A DNA stretch of 14,985 bases from Chitinophagales bacterium (GCA_020848315.1 JADLAH010000084.1:1-14985), one strand, 5' to 3'. Numbered from the stretch's first letter, positions 1 through 6,113 are shown. Made by a program: numbers and translations. The notes: a model not told the origin generated them from the letters alone.

Positions 1-129
1 ATTAGTTAAGCGGTCGTGCATCCGGTCGTAGTAGGGTTTATCTACGCTATCATCTATCTTCTTGAATCTCGTCGATTTGCCGCAGCACGCTTCCCGCAAT
101 GCGCATTTGCCGCAGGTGGTCTCACTGTC
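1..129 (-). pseudogene. IS1182-family transposase remnant, N-terminal part missing
   Basis: Read on the minus strand, this stretch is open to the left edge and encodes a cysteine-rich segment (CGKCALREACCGKS) followed by FKKIDDSVDKPYYDRMHDRL. The pattern CxxCxLRxxCC..K, then a basic stretch, then KPxYDxMHxRL is what I know from the zinc-finger-like region near the C-terminus of Bacteroidota IS1182-type transposases. The C-terminal end would lie left of the window. Upstream, the frame meets a stop at 166-168 with no ATG, and from 129 onward the DNA belongs to a 101-bp repeat that recurs at 1969 without any transposase. The gene therefore appears to have lost its 5' part. The family call is from memory of the motif, not from a search. 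Intact catalytic DDE residues cannot be judged from this piece. Confidence 0.7.
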
Positions 130-229
130 CACTTTGGCGCAGGTCTTCCGTAGGATGACCTGTGCCTATTGATTCCGGCGGTCTCCGACCGCATTCCACA
201 AACGTTCCGAAGAGTCACTAGTGTGTATT
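129..229. repeat. 101-bp direct repeat, copy 1
   Basis: Matches 1969-2069 in the same orientation at 100 of 101 positions; the only difference is C165 against T2005. It contains two hairpins: 140-162, with 10-bp arms carrying one mismatch around GTA, and 178-192, with perfect 6-bp arms GCGGTC/GACCGC around TCC. Its left boundary coincides with the end of the transposase remnant. There is no credible coding potential; the short open frames across it have no family resemblance. Confidence 0.95.
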
Positions 230-236
230 TCTCTAT

Positions 237-257
237 CGGTTGGTGCCCCACCAACCG
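237..257. repeat. Perfect 9-bp inverted repeat (hairpin)
   Basis: The arms CGGTTGGTG (237-245) and CACCAACCG (249-257) are exact reverse complements around CCC. The preceding bases TTTCTCTAT are shared with another hairpin at 1903-1932. A related element lies in reverse orientation at 1529-1552. No T-tract follows, so a role as a simple intrinsic terminator is unlikely. Confidence 0.85.
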
Positions 258-359
258 AAATGCCGCCGATCTTCTTGACCATCAAACTGCCCGACTGTAA
301 TGAATTCTTCCCAACTCAGACGTCCGTTTTAAACCAAACGGCCTGATAGTTGTTTAACC

Positions 360-369
360 AGTCTAGACT
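360..369. promoter_or_regulatory. 10-bp palindrome just upstream of the alkene reductase gene
   Basis: AGTCTAGACT is a perfect palindrome ending 15 bp before the start codon at 385. GTTTA and TAAAC sequences flank it, extending the symmetry loosely. Position and symmetry would suit a repressor site, since many bacterial alkene reductase genes are controlled by local regulators, but no regulator gene is in the window and chance is possible. Confidence 0.25.
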
Positions 370-384
370 AAACACCAAACAAAA

Positions 385-1452
385 ATGTCAACCTTATTAC
401 AACCTTTCAACCAACACGGCCTTACGCTTAAAAATAAAGTGGTAATGGCTCCTATGACGCGCTCCAGAGCAATTGGAAACGTACCCAACGATTTAATCGC
501 CACCTATTACGCACAGCGTGCCGGTGCAGGCTTAATCATCACGGAAGGTGTGTCGCCTTCGCCTAACGGTCTCGGCTATGCCCGCATTCCCGGCATTTTC
601 AACCAGTTGCAAACAGATGGCTGGAAAAAAACGACATCACAAGTACATGCCCAGGGAGCGAAAATATTTATCCAGCTGATGCACACCGGCAGAGTAGGCC
701 ATGCCGCTAATTTACCGGAAGGAGCAAGAGTAGTGGCGCCATCTGCTATCGTGGCCGCCGGTGAAATGTGGACAGACGCACAAGGCATGCAACCGCATCC
801 GGTTCCTGCCGAAATGACTACCGATGAAGTGAAAGCCACGATACAGGAATATGTCGCGGCCGCGAAAAATGCCGTTGAAGCAGGCTTCGATGGCGTGGAA
901 TTACACGGTGCCAACGGTTATCTGATAGAACAGTTTATCCGAACAACAAGCAATCAGCGAACAGACGAATACGGCGACCCGACAAAATTTGTACTGGAAG
1001 TCGCTAAGGCCGTATCTGATGCGATTGGAAAAGAAAAAACTGGAATCCGCCTGTCTCCGTATGGTGTCTTTAATGATATGCCGTACGATGCAGCCGCTAT
1101 GGATCCGGTCTATTCGAAGATATTTGAAGGCTTAAATGAAATAGGCATTCTGTATGTACACTTAGTCGATCACAGCAGCGGCGGTGCTCCTGAAGTGCCG
1201 GATGCTATTAAGGCTACAGCCAGAGAGAAATTCAAAAACATCCTGATTCTGAGCGGTGGATACGATAAGGCAAGGGCAGAGGCCGATTTAGAGGCAGGTA
1301 AAGGAGATTTAATTGCATTCGGCAAACCATTTATCTCTAATCCTGATTTTGTGGAGCGCATGGAACATAATTATGCATTGACTCCGGTGGATTTTCAGAC
1401 ATTATACACGCCTGATGAAAAAGGATTTACCGATTATCCGGTGTATTCATAA
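385..1452 (+). CDS. Alkene reductase, Old Yellow Enzyme family (NemA-like)
   Basis: A 355-residue FMN-dependent ene-reductase of usual family length. Such enzymes use NAD(P)H to reduce activated C=C bonds such as those of N-ethylmaleimide or enones, and sometimes nitro compounds or nitrate esters, in the cytoplasm. Visible signatures are the N-terminal barrel strand with MAPMTRSRA (about residues 21-29), the substrate-binding HGAN motif with H174 and N177 followed by Y179, then the typical FIRTTSNQRTDEYGD run, and the late FMN-phosphate region ending in GKPFISNPD. The start at 385 is preceded by an A-rich stretch without Shine-Dalgarno, as is common in this phylum. The gene stands alone, with repeats on both sides and its own terminator. 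The natural substrate cannot be told from sequence; a detoxification or stress role is inference. Confidence 0.93.
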   Translation: MSTLLQPFNQHGLTLKNKVVMAPMTRSRAIGNVPNDLIATYYAQRAGAGLIITEGVSPSPNGLGYARIPGIFNQLQTDGWKKTTSQVHAQGAKIFIQLMHTGRVGHAANLPEGARVVAPSAIVAAGEMWTDAQGMQPHPVPAEMTTDEVKATIQEYVAAAKNAVEAGFDGVELHGANGYLIEQFIRTTSNQRTDEYGDPTKFVLEVAKAVSDAIGKEKTGIRLSPYGVFNDMPYDAAAMDPVYSKIFEGLNEIGILYVHLVDHSSGGAPEVPDAIKATAREKFKNILILSGGYDKARAEADLEAGKGDLIAFGKPFISNPDFVERMEHNYALTPVDFQTLYTPDEKGFTDYPVYS

Positions 1453-1472
1453 TAAACTTTATATATAGGGGT

Positions 1473-1502
1473 AAGGCCGGAACATTGTTCCGGCCTTTTT
1501 TT
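1473..1502 (+). terminator. Rho-independent terminator of the alkene reductase gene
   Basis: An 11-bp perfect GC-rich stem (AAGGCCGGAAC and GTTCCGGCCTT) around ATT is followed by a run of T, 20 bp after the stop codon. Confidence 0.92.
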
Positions 1503-1528
1503 AATTCGGTGCATCTTGTCAGTCATTT

Positions 1529-1552
1529 TCGGTTGGTGGGGACACCAATCGA
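1529..1552. repeat. Hairpin, inverted copy of the 237-257 element
   Basis: The arms TCGGTTGGTG (1529-1538) and CACCAATCGA (1543-1552) pair with one mismatch around GGGA. Read on the minus strand, the extended element begins TTTCCCTATCGATTGGTG, close to TTTCTCTATCGGTTGGTG at 228-245, so it is the same element in the opposite orientation. Confidence 0.75.
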
Positions 1553-1571
1553 TAGGGAAAGATGAAAATCG

Positions 1572-1605
1572 GAATTTCAGATTTCAGAATTACGATTTCA
1601 GATTT
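1572..1605. repeat. 34-bp repeat with ATTTCAG units, copy 1
   Basis: Contains three ATTTCAG units and matches 2201-2234 in the same orientation with three differences. Confidence 0.85.
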
Positions 1606-1706
1606 TAAGCAGTCTTCATTTACATATCGTGCTTTTGCATTTAACACAATACGCAACGGGAAAACCGAAGAAGAGTCAGGTTTATGAAAAGCGCAGCAAT
1701 AGCTGT

Positions 1707-1748
1707 AAAATGAACGAAGGGGCGGCTATCAGCATGTGCGTTCATTTT
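1707..1748. repeat. 10-bp perfect inverted repeat with a 22-nt loop
   Basis: AAAATGAACG (1707-1716) and CGTTCATTTT (1739-1748) are exact reverse complements. No T-tract follows. Function unknown. Confidence 0.7.
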
Positions 1749-1774
1749 GTCAGCGGTTGATTTTTGAGGTACGA

Positions 1775-1846
1775 AAAAATCAAATTGCCTTGCTTTTCAT
1801 AAATGGTTTTTGGGCACTTTTTGACACCAAAAAGTGTCAGAGAAAA
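1775..1846. repeat. About 72-bp direct repeat, copy 1, with internal hairpin
   Basis: Matches 2109-2181 in the same orientation with about eight differences including one indel. The hairpin at 1815-1836 has arms CACTTTTTG and CAAAAAGTG around ACAC. In copy 2 the arms change but stay partly complementary. Confidence 0.85.
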
Positions 1847-1902
1847 ATCAAGCATTGTGATAATGGATGAAAAAAAATAGAATCTGTTTATCTGTCTTTT
1901 CT

Positions 1903-1932
1903 CTATCGGTTGATGTCTGCATGAACCGATAG
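1903..1932. repeat. Hairpin with CTATCGGTT/AACCGATAG arms
   Basis: Perfect 9-bp arms at 1903-1911 and 1924-1932 around a 12-nt loop. The left arm with its TTTCT leader is shared with the element at 228-257, but the loop side differs, so the right arm is complementary to a different extent of the left one. Confidence 0.8.
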
Positions 1933-1939
1933 CTTTAAT

Positions 1940-1966
1940 ATCGTGCCACGATAATCGTGGCACGAT
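1940..1966. repeat. Nested palindrome, 13-bp perfect arms
   Basis: ATCGTGCCACGAT (1940-1952) and ATCGTGGCACGAT (1954-1966) are exact reverse complements separated by one A. Each arm is itself a palindrome of ATCGTG and CACGAT around one base. It can fold as one long hairpin or as two small ones, and abuts the second 101-bp repeat. Confidence 0.88.
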
Positions 1967-1968
1967 GA

Positions 1969-2069
1969 CCACTTTGGCGCAGGTCTTCCGTAGGATGACC
2001 TGTGTCTATTGATTCCGGCGGTCTCCGACCGCATTCCACAAACGTTCCGAAGAGTCACTAGTGTGTATT
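1969..2069. repeat. 101-bp direct repeat, copy 2
   Basis: Second copy of 129-229, with the same two internal hairpins at 1980-2002 and 2018-2032. Both flanks differ from those of copy 1, so the edges at 1969 and 2069 are well defined. Confidence 0.95.
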
Positions 2070-2108
2070 AAATCTGATGGTCTCTGACCGCCACCGAGAT
2101 GCTGAATT

Positions 2109-2181
2109 AAAAATCAAATTGCCTTACTTTTCATAAATGGTCTTTGGACACTTTTAGGCAGCAAAAAAGTGACAGAGAAAA
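2109..2181. repeat. About 72-bp direct repeat, copy 2
   Basis: Second, diverged copy of 1775-1846; the best conserved part is the first 33 bases. It lies 39 bp after the second 101-bp repeat. Confidence 0.82.
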
Positions 2182-2200
2182 TGAAGAATAGCAGGAAATA

Positions 2201-2234
2201 GAATTTCAGATTTCAGAATTGCGATTTTAGATTG
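2201..2234. repeat. 34-bp repeat with ATTTCAG units, copy 2
   Basis: Second copy of 1572-1605 in the same orientation, 20 bp after the second 72-bp repeat. Confidence 0.82.
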
Positions 2235-2301
2235 TAGTCATTTTCCATATCCGAACAGATGCTTCGTACCGCTGCATGACAAAGGGAACACCATACTTTC
2301 A

Positions 2302-2334
2302 ATAAAAAAACGCCGTGCATTCGCACAGCGTTTT
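2302..2334 (-). terminator. Terminator of the DUF1573 gene
   Basis: On the minus strand the arms AAAACGCTGTGC and GCACGGCGTTTT pair with one mismatch around GAAT, followed by a T-run, 20 bp after the stop codon of the gene at 2355-2789. Confidence 0.85.
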
Positions 2335-2354
2335 CGTATCATTTTTTGAATAGC

Positions 2355-2789
2355 TTATTCGCCTTTGCCCCCAATCATGGAACCTTCAGAGGCATCCACG
2401 CCCGGTTTCTGCACAATCGCATTGCCTGAAACATACAATACAATGCTTTCGCCGTCTTTGGTGGTCACAGTAATGGATTTTCTGAATGCACCCTCACGCG
2501 CCATATTGTATTGCGTTTTGATGCTGCCTTTTTTGCCCGGCATCACCGGCTCTTTCGTCCAGGTCGGTGTTGTACAGCCGCAGGATGCCTGCACATTCTC
2601 CAGAATCACCGGCTCGTTGCTCACGTTGGTAAACTCAAAATCATATGTAACCGGCTTACCCTGAGGCTGATTGCCGAAATCATGTTCCAGTTTGTTGAAC
2701 TTTACTTTGGAAGAATTGCCCTGCGCAAACGACACGGTTGTCAGTGATAATAAGAGGGAAAACAAGAATAGATATCGCATAATGTTCAT
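2355..2789 (-). CDS. DUF1573 domain secreted protein
   Basis: A 144-residue protein with an N-terminal signal peptide (hydrophobic YLFLFSLLLSLTTVSFA, likely cleaved after AQ or FA near residue 22). A single DUF1573 domain follows. Its hallmarks are the FDFGxxxQG-like opening (LEHDFGNQPQGKPVTYDFEF), the NVSNEPVIL strand and the conserved ASCGCTTPTW motif near residue 70, then VMPGKKGSI and a GNA turn. The domain is an Ig-like beta fold very common in Bacteroidota periplasmic or surface proteins; its molecular function is not established. The C-terminal tail is glycine-rich. A second ATG three codons in (MRYLFLF) would also give a good signal peptide. The gene is monocistronic with a -7 box at 2800-2807 and its own terminator, and diverges from the E1 dehydrogenase gene. 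Confidence 0.9.
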   Translation of the reverse strand: MNIMRYLFLFSLLLSLTTVSFAQGNSSKVKFNKLEHDFGNQPQGKPVTYDFEFTNVSNEPVILENVQASCGCTTPTWTKEPVMPGKKGSIKTQYNMAREGAFRKSITVTTKDGESIVLYVSGNAIVQKPGVDASEGSMIGGKGE

Positions 2790-2799
2790 TTTTTGTACA

Positions 2800-2807
2800 C
2801 AAAACTA
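2800..2807 (-). promoter_or_regulatory. -7 promoter box of the DUF1573 gene
   Basis: The minus strand reads TAGTTTTG, a perfect match to the Bacteroidota TAnnTTTG consensus, 10 bp upstream of the ATG, implying a leader of only a few nucleotides. Confidence 0.6.
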
Positions 2808-2817
2808 TCAAAAACTA

Positions 2818-2833
2818 TACCAATATATTGGTA
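2818..2833. promoter_or_regulatory. 16-bp perfect palindrome between divergent genes
   Basis: TACCAATATATTGGTA is a perfect palindrome placed 10 bp upstream of the DUF1573 -7 box, about where RNA polymerase would contact the -33 region. It is a candidate operator for that gene and possibly for the divergent E1 gene. No cognate regulator is visible. Confidence 0.4.
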
Positions 2834-2921
2834 GGGGGAGCCTTTTAACGCCAGATTAACAATTTTACCTTAATGTTAATAAACCTGCTGCCCGTTAACA
2901 CTATTAATCCCATTTTCGTTG

Positions 2922-2929
2922 TAATTTTG
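2922..2929 (+). promoter_or_regulatory. -7 promoter box of the E1 dehydrogenase gene
   Basis: TAATTTTG matches TAnnTTTG. Transcription would start near 2933-2936, which places the ATG at 2945 just inside the transcript and excludes the in-frame ATG at 2873. Confidence 0.6.
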
Positions 2930-2944
2930 ACACGAAATTTAATT

Positions 2945-5380
2945 ATGTCAGTATCCGGAGAAAATACATTCGTAACGAAAGGCGTGCAGCAGCAGGTCTC
3001 TTTCGAGGAATTTAAGACAGAAGTGCTGAATGACTACCGGCTGGCATGTGTGAGTCGTGAGGTCAGCCTCACCGGCCGCCGAGAAGTGCTGACCGGCAAA
3101 GCGAAGTTCGGTATCTTCGGCGACGGCAAGGAGTTGCCGCAAATCGCGCTCGCCAAAGTATTTGAGGAAGGCGATTTTCGCGCAGGTTATTACCGCGACC
3201 AGACTTTCGCGCTCGCTACCGGCATCGTCTCTGTCCATCAGCTGTTCGGACAACTGTACGCCAACCCGTCGCTGGAAGACGACCCGCATTCCGGCGGACG
3301 CCAGATGAACAATCACTTCGCCACCCGAAGCCTGCATCCCGACGGCACCTGGAAGCCGCTGATACAGCAAAAGAATTCCGCCGCCGACAATTCACCGACT
3401 GCCTCGCAGATGCTGCGCGCCTTCGGTCTCTCGATGGCCTCCAAAAAATACAGAGCTTTATCCGCAGAGACAGGCGAAAATGAATTCAGCAAAAACGGAA
3501 ATGAAATCTGCTTCGCCACCATCGGCGACGCGTCCACGTCCGAAGGTATTTTCTGGGAAGTCATCAATGCAGCAGGTGTCGCGCAGGTGCCCCTGATTGT
3601 GTCCGTCTGGGACGATGGTTACGGCATTTCCGTACCCAAGGAAGTGCAGACCACCAAAGGCAGTATCTCCCAGATTCTGCGCGGCTTTCAGGCCGACGAA
3701 CGCGGCAAGGGCTACGATATCTATGTAGTGAAAGGCTGGAATTATCCGCAGTTGGTGGCCACCTACAAACTGGCTGCCGACAAAGCCCGCAAATCGCATA
3801 TACCAGCCATCATACACGTGGAGGAACTGACGCAGCCGCAGGGGCATTCCACTTCCGGCTCGCACGAAAGATATAAAAGTGAGCAACGCCTGCAGTGGGA
3901 AAAAGACAGCGACTGCAACCTGCGTTTCAGACAATGGATACAGCAAAACAAGATTGCGACCGAAGAGGAGCTGGCAACTATTGAGCAGGATGCAAAGAAA
4001 TATGTGGCGGAACAGCGCAAGCTGGCCTGGAATAAATTCCACGGAGCCATTCTCGAAGAAATCAAAGAAGCGACAGCGATTATTCAGCGTGTCGCTGCAG
4101 ACTCTGCCCGTAAAGACGAACTCGAAGAACTCATCAGAGAAATGCAGCAGGCCATCGAGCCGATGCGCAAGGATATTTTCAAGTTGATAGCATCGGTATT
4201 GCTGCTGACTAAAGACGAGGCACTTCCCGCGATTGCGGAACTGAAAAAATGGCGGGATATCCAGTATCAGGTGAATACCGAGCGATATTCTTCCTATCAG
4301 CATACCAATTCTCTTCATGCGCCGGGGCGGTTGCCGGTCATCGCTGCACGCTACCCGGAGCAACCCAATGTGGTGAGCGGCTATCAGGTGCTGAATGCCT
4401 GCTTCGATGCCAATTTCGCCAGAGATGCAAGGCTGCTCGCCTTCGGTGAGGATGTCGGACAAATCGGAGATGTCAATCAGGCTTTCTTCGGATTGCAGGC
4501 CAAATACGGCAAAGACCGCATCTACGATACCGCTATCCGCGAAGCGAGTATCATGGGCGAGGGAATCGGCTTGGCCATGCGTGGCTGGCGACCTGTCGCG
4601 GAAATCCAGTATCTCGATTATCTGCTCTACGGACTGCAGCCGCTCAGCGACGATCTTGCTTGTTTGTCGTATCGTACCAAAGGCGGACAAAAAGCGCCAC
4701 TGATAGTGCGTACCCGCGGTCACCGGCTTGAAGGTATCTGGCATACCGGGTCGCCGATGCAGATGGTATTGGGCGCGCTGCGCGGGATGCATGTCTGTGT
4801 GCCGCGCAACATGACACAGGCCGCAGGATTCTACAATCTGCTGTTGCGCGGCGACGAGCCCGCCATCGTGATTGAGTGTCTGAACGGATATCGTCTCAAA
4901 GAAAAAATGCCGCTGAATCCCGGTGAATTTACCGTTCCACTGGGTGTTCCCGAAGTGTTGCAGGAAGGCCGTGATATTACACTCGTAACCTATGGCTCCT
5001 GTGTGCGTATCGCGCAGGAAGCACTCGAAAGTCTGCATAAACTCGGGGTTTCGGTGGAACTGATAGATGTGCAGACATTGCTGCCGTTTGATATTTACGG
5101 GGTCATCGGAAATTCCATCCGAAAAACCAACCGCGTCTTGTTTCTCGATGAAGATGTACCCGGTGGCGGTACGGCTTATATGTTACAGCAAGTCATGGAA
5201 AAGCAGGCTGTTTTCCGTTATCTCGATAGCGAACCACTCACTTTATCAGCTAAAGAACATCGCAGTGCCTTTGGCAGTGACGGTGATTATTTCAGCAAAC
5301 CGAATGCGGAAGATATTATGTCCGCCATTCTGAAAGTGATGCACGAAGCCAATCCGGCCAAATTCCCTTTGTTGTGGTAA
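2945..5380 (+). CDS. Fused E1 alpha/beta thiamine-dependent 2-oxoacid dehydrogenase
   Basis: This 811-residue protein joins an E1-alpha-like half (about residues 20-450) to an E1-beta half (about 480-805), so one chain carries both subunits that decarboxylate a 2-oxoacid and acylate a lipoyl E2. The alpha half shows the thiamine-diphosphate motif in variant form: GDASTSEG (D195) and, about 28 residues later, DDGYGIS (D223-D224) where the classical motif has NN. The beta half has GEDVG, the catalytic-type glutamate in IREAS (E533), the GHRLEGIWHTGSP stretch with H593 and H600, and the C-terminal transketolase domain with DVQTLLPFD and DEDVPGG. The ATG at 2945 is chosen because it follows the -7 box; the frame extends 24 codons further upstream into promoter DNA. 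A branched-chain 2-oxoacid substrate is plausible but unproven, and no E2 or E3 gene is nearby. It converges with pdxJ, leaving only 2 bp between stops. Confidence 0.88.
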   Translation: MSVSGENTFVTKGVQQQVSFEEFKTEVLNDYRLACVSREVSLTGRREVLTGKAKFGIFGDGKELPQIALAKVFEEGDFRAGYYRDQTFALATGIVSVHQLFGQLYANPSLEDDPHSGGRQMNNHFATRSLHPDGTWKPLIQQKNSAADNSPTASQMLRAFGLSMASKKYRALSAETGENEFSKNGNEICFATIGDASTSEGIFWEVINAAGVAQVPLIVSVWDDGYGISVPKEVQTTKGSISQILRGFQADERGKGYDIYVVKGWNYPQLVATYKLAADKARKSHIPAIIHVEELTQPQGHSTSGSHERYKSEQRLQWEKDSDCNLRFRQWIQQNKIATEEELATIEQDAKKYVAEQRKLAWNKFHGAILEEIKEATAIIQRVAADSARKDELEELIREMQQAIEPMRKDIFKLIASVLLLTKDEALPAIAELKKWRDIQYQVNTERYSSYQHTNSLHAPGRLPVIAARYPEQPNVVSGYQVLNACFDANFARDARLLAFGEDVGQIGDVNQAFFGLQAKYGKDRIYDTAIREASIMGEGIGLAMRGWRPVAEIQYLDYLLYGLQPLSDDLACLSYRTKGGQKAPLIVRTRGHRLEGIWHTGSPMQMVLGALRGMHVCVPRNMTQAAGFYNLLLRGDEPAIVIECLNGYRLKEKMPLNPGEFTVPLGVPEVLQEGRDITLVTYGSCVRIAQEALESLHKLGVSVELIDVQTLLPFDIYGVIGNSIRKTNRVLFLDEDVPGGGTAYMLQQVMEKQAVFRYLDSEPLTLSAKEHRSAFGSDGDYFSKPNAEDIMSAILKVMHEANPAKFPLLW

Positions 5381-5382
5381 AA

Positions 5383-6096
5383 TTACTGTAAGCGGTTAAG
5401 ATACAGGCGGATGGTATTTTCCAGTCCCAGGTAAATCGCATCGCAGATGAGTGCATGTCCGATGGATACTTCATCCAGTTGCGGCAGTTGTTCCTTCAGG
5501 AAACGCAGGTTCTCCAGATTCAGGTCGTGTCCCGCATTGATGCCCAATCCGCAGCGGATGGCAGTGTGGCAGCTCGCTCTGAGGGCGCTGACCGCCTCTT
5601 CCGGATTTTTCGGATAATGGTGCGCGTACGGACCGGTATAAAATTCGATTCTGTCGGCGCCCGCTTCCGCCGCTTTTTCTATCAGTGCATCATTCGGGTC
5701 GATAAACAGGGAAACGCGGATACCGGCATCTTTCAGCCGTGCAATCTTATCCTGCAGAAACGCGAAATGGTGCAGCGTATCCCAGCCGTGGTCGGAAGTC
5801 AGCTGATTCGGGGCATCCGGCACCAGTGTGCACTGATGTGGCTGCACCGCAAGGACTTTCTGCATAAAGTGTTCATCCGGATAGCCTTCGATATTGAATT
5901 CCGTGGTGCAAAGTTCTTTCAGCGGTTGTAGATCCGAGAATTTGCAATGCCTTTCATCCGGACGCGGATGCACCGTGATGCCCTGTGCGCCGAAGCGTTC
6001 ACAATCCTGCGCCACTTTCAGCAAGTCGGGATAATTGGCACCGCGGGAATTGCGGATCAGTGCGATTTTATTGAGGTTGACAGATAAACGGGTCAT
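5383..6096 (-). CDS. pdxJ: Pyridoxine 5'-phosphate synthase PdxJ
   Basis: A 237-residue TIM-barrel enzyme, the usual length. It condenses 1-deoxy-D-xylulose 5-phosphate with 1-amino-acetone 3-phosphate to pyridoxine 5'-phosphate, the ring-closing step of DXP-dependent vitamin B6 synthesis, in the cytoplasm as an octamer. Recognisable segments are the N-terminal [15 protein letters not shown] strand with substrate-binding asparagine, the active-site loop [10 protein letters not shown] (histidine and arginines), the NIEGYP glutamate motif, the [12 protein letters not shown] strand, and the phosphate-binding [11 protein letters not shown] and VSIGHALI loops near the C-terminus. It starts 17 bp after the stop of the DHH phosphoesterase gene on the same strand, so the two are probably co-transcribed. 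No separate promoter or terminator is evident. Confidence 0.96.
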   Translation of the reverse strand: MTRLSVNLNKIALIRNSRGANYPDLLKVAQDCERFGAQGITVHPRPDERHCKFSDLQPLKELCTTEFNIEGYPDEHFMQKVLAVQPHQCTLVPDAPNQLTSDHGWDTLHHFAFLQDKIARLKDAGIRVSLFIDPNDALIEKAAEAGADRIEFYTGPYAHHYPKNPEEAVSALRASCHTAIRCGLGINAGHDLNLENLRFLKEQLPQLDEVSIGHALICDAIYLGLENTIRLYLNRLQ

Positions 6097-6113
6097 GGTT
6101 GGTATACAATGTA

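Larger units (their letters stand above)
230..384. other. Non-coding stretch before the alkene reductase
   Basis: No gene is visible. Besides the hairpin at 237-257 it holds an imperfect stem around 324-341 (CCGTTT and AAACGG) and the 10-bp palindrome AGTCTAGACT at 360-369, about 15 bp before the ATG at 385. No TAnnTTTG box is evident, so the promoter of the downstream gene is not identified. Confidence 0.5.
1503..2301. other. Repeat-rich intergenic region without genes
   Basis: About 800 bp with no believable coding sequence; the open frame at 1742-1972 (minus) is made of repeat sequence. In order it contains a hairpin (1529-1552), a short repeat with ATTTCAG units (1572-1605), a long-loop inverted repeat (1707-1748), a roughly 72-bp repeat with an internal hairpin (1775-1846), a hairpin (1903-1932), a nested palindrome (1940-1966), the second 101-bp repeat (1969-2069), the second roughly 72-bp repeat (2109-2181) and the second ATTTCAG repeat (2201-2234). 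It looks like an accumulation site for small non-coding repeats. Confidence 0.8.

Noticed and set aside
54..254. 66-residue open frame (minus strand) over the repeat and IS remnant
   Set aside because: It runs in a different frame from the transposase-like translation and through the non-coding 101-bp repeat.
1742..1972. Possible 76-residue protein (minus strand)
   Set aside because: Its sequence is composed of the 72-bp repeat and the 1903-1966 hairpins, with no promoter or family match.
129..2234. CRISPR array
   Set aside because: The repeats are of different lengths, occur only in pairs and lack regular spacers; no cas gene is present.
2873..2944. 24-codon upstream extension of the E1 reading frame
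   Set aside because: It overlaps the TAATTTTG promoter box and has no family resemblance; the ATG at 2945 fits better.
3458..5038. A 526-codon open frame on the strand opposite the E1 dehydrogenase gene
   Set aside because: Its translation resembles no protein family and it lies wholly antisense to a strongly conserved gene; biased third-position codon use in the E1 gene explains the lack of stops.
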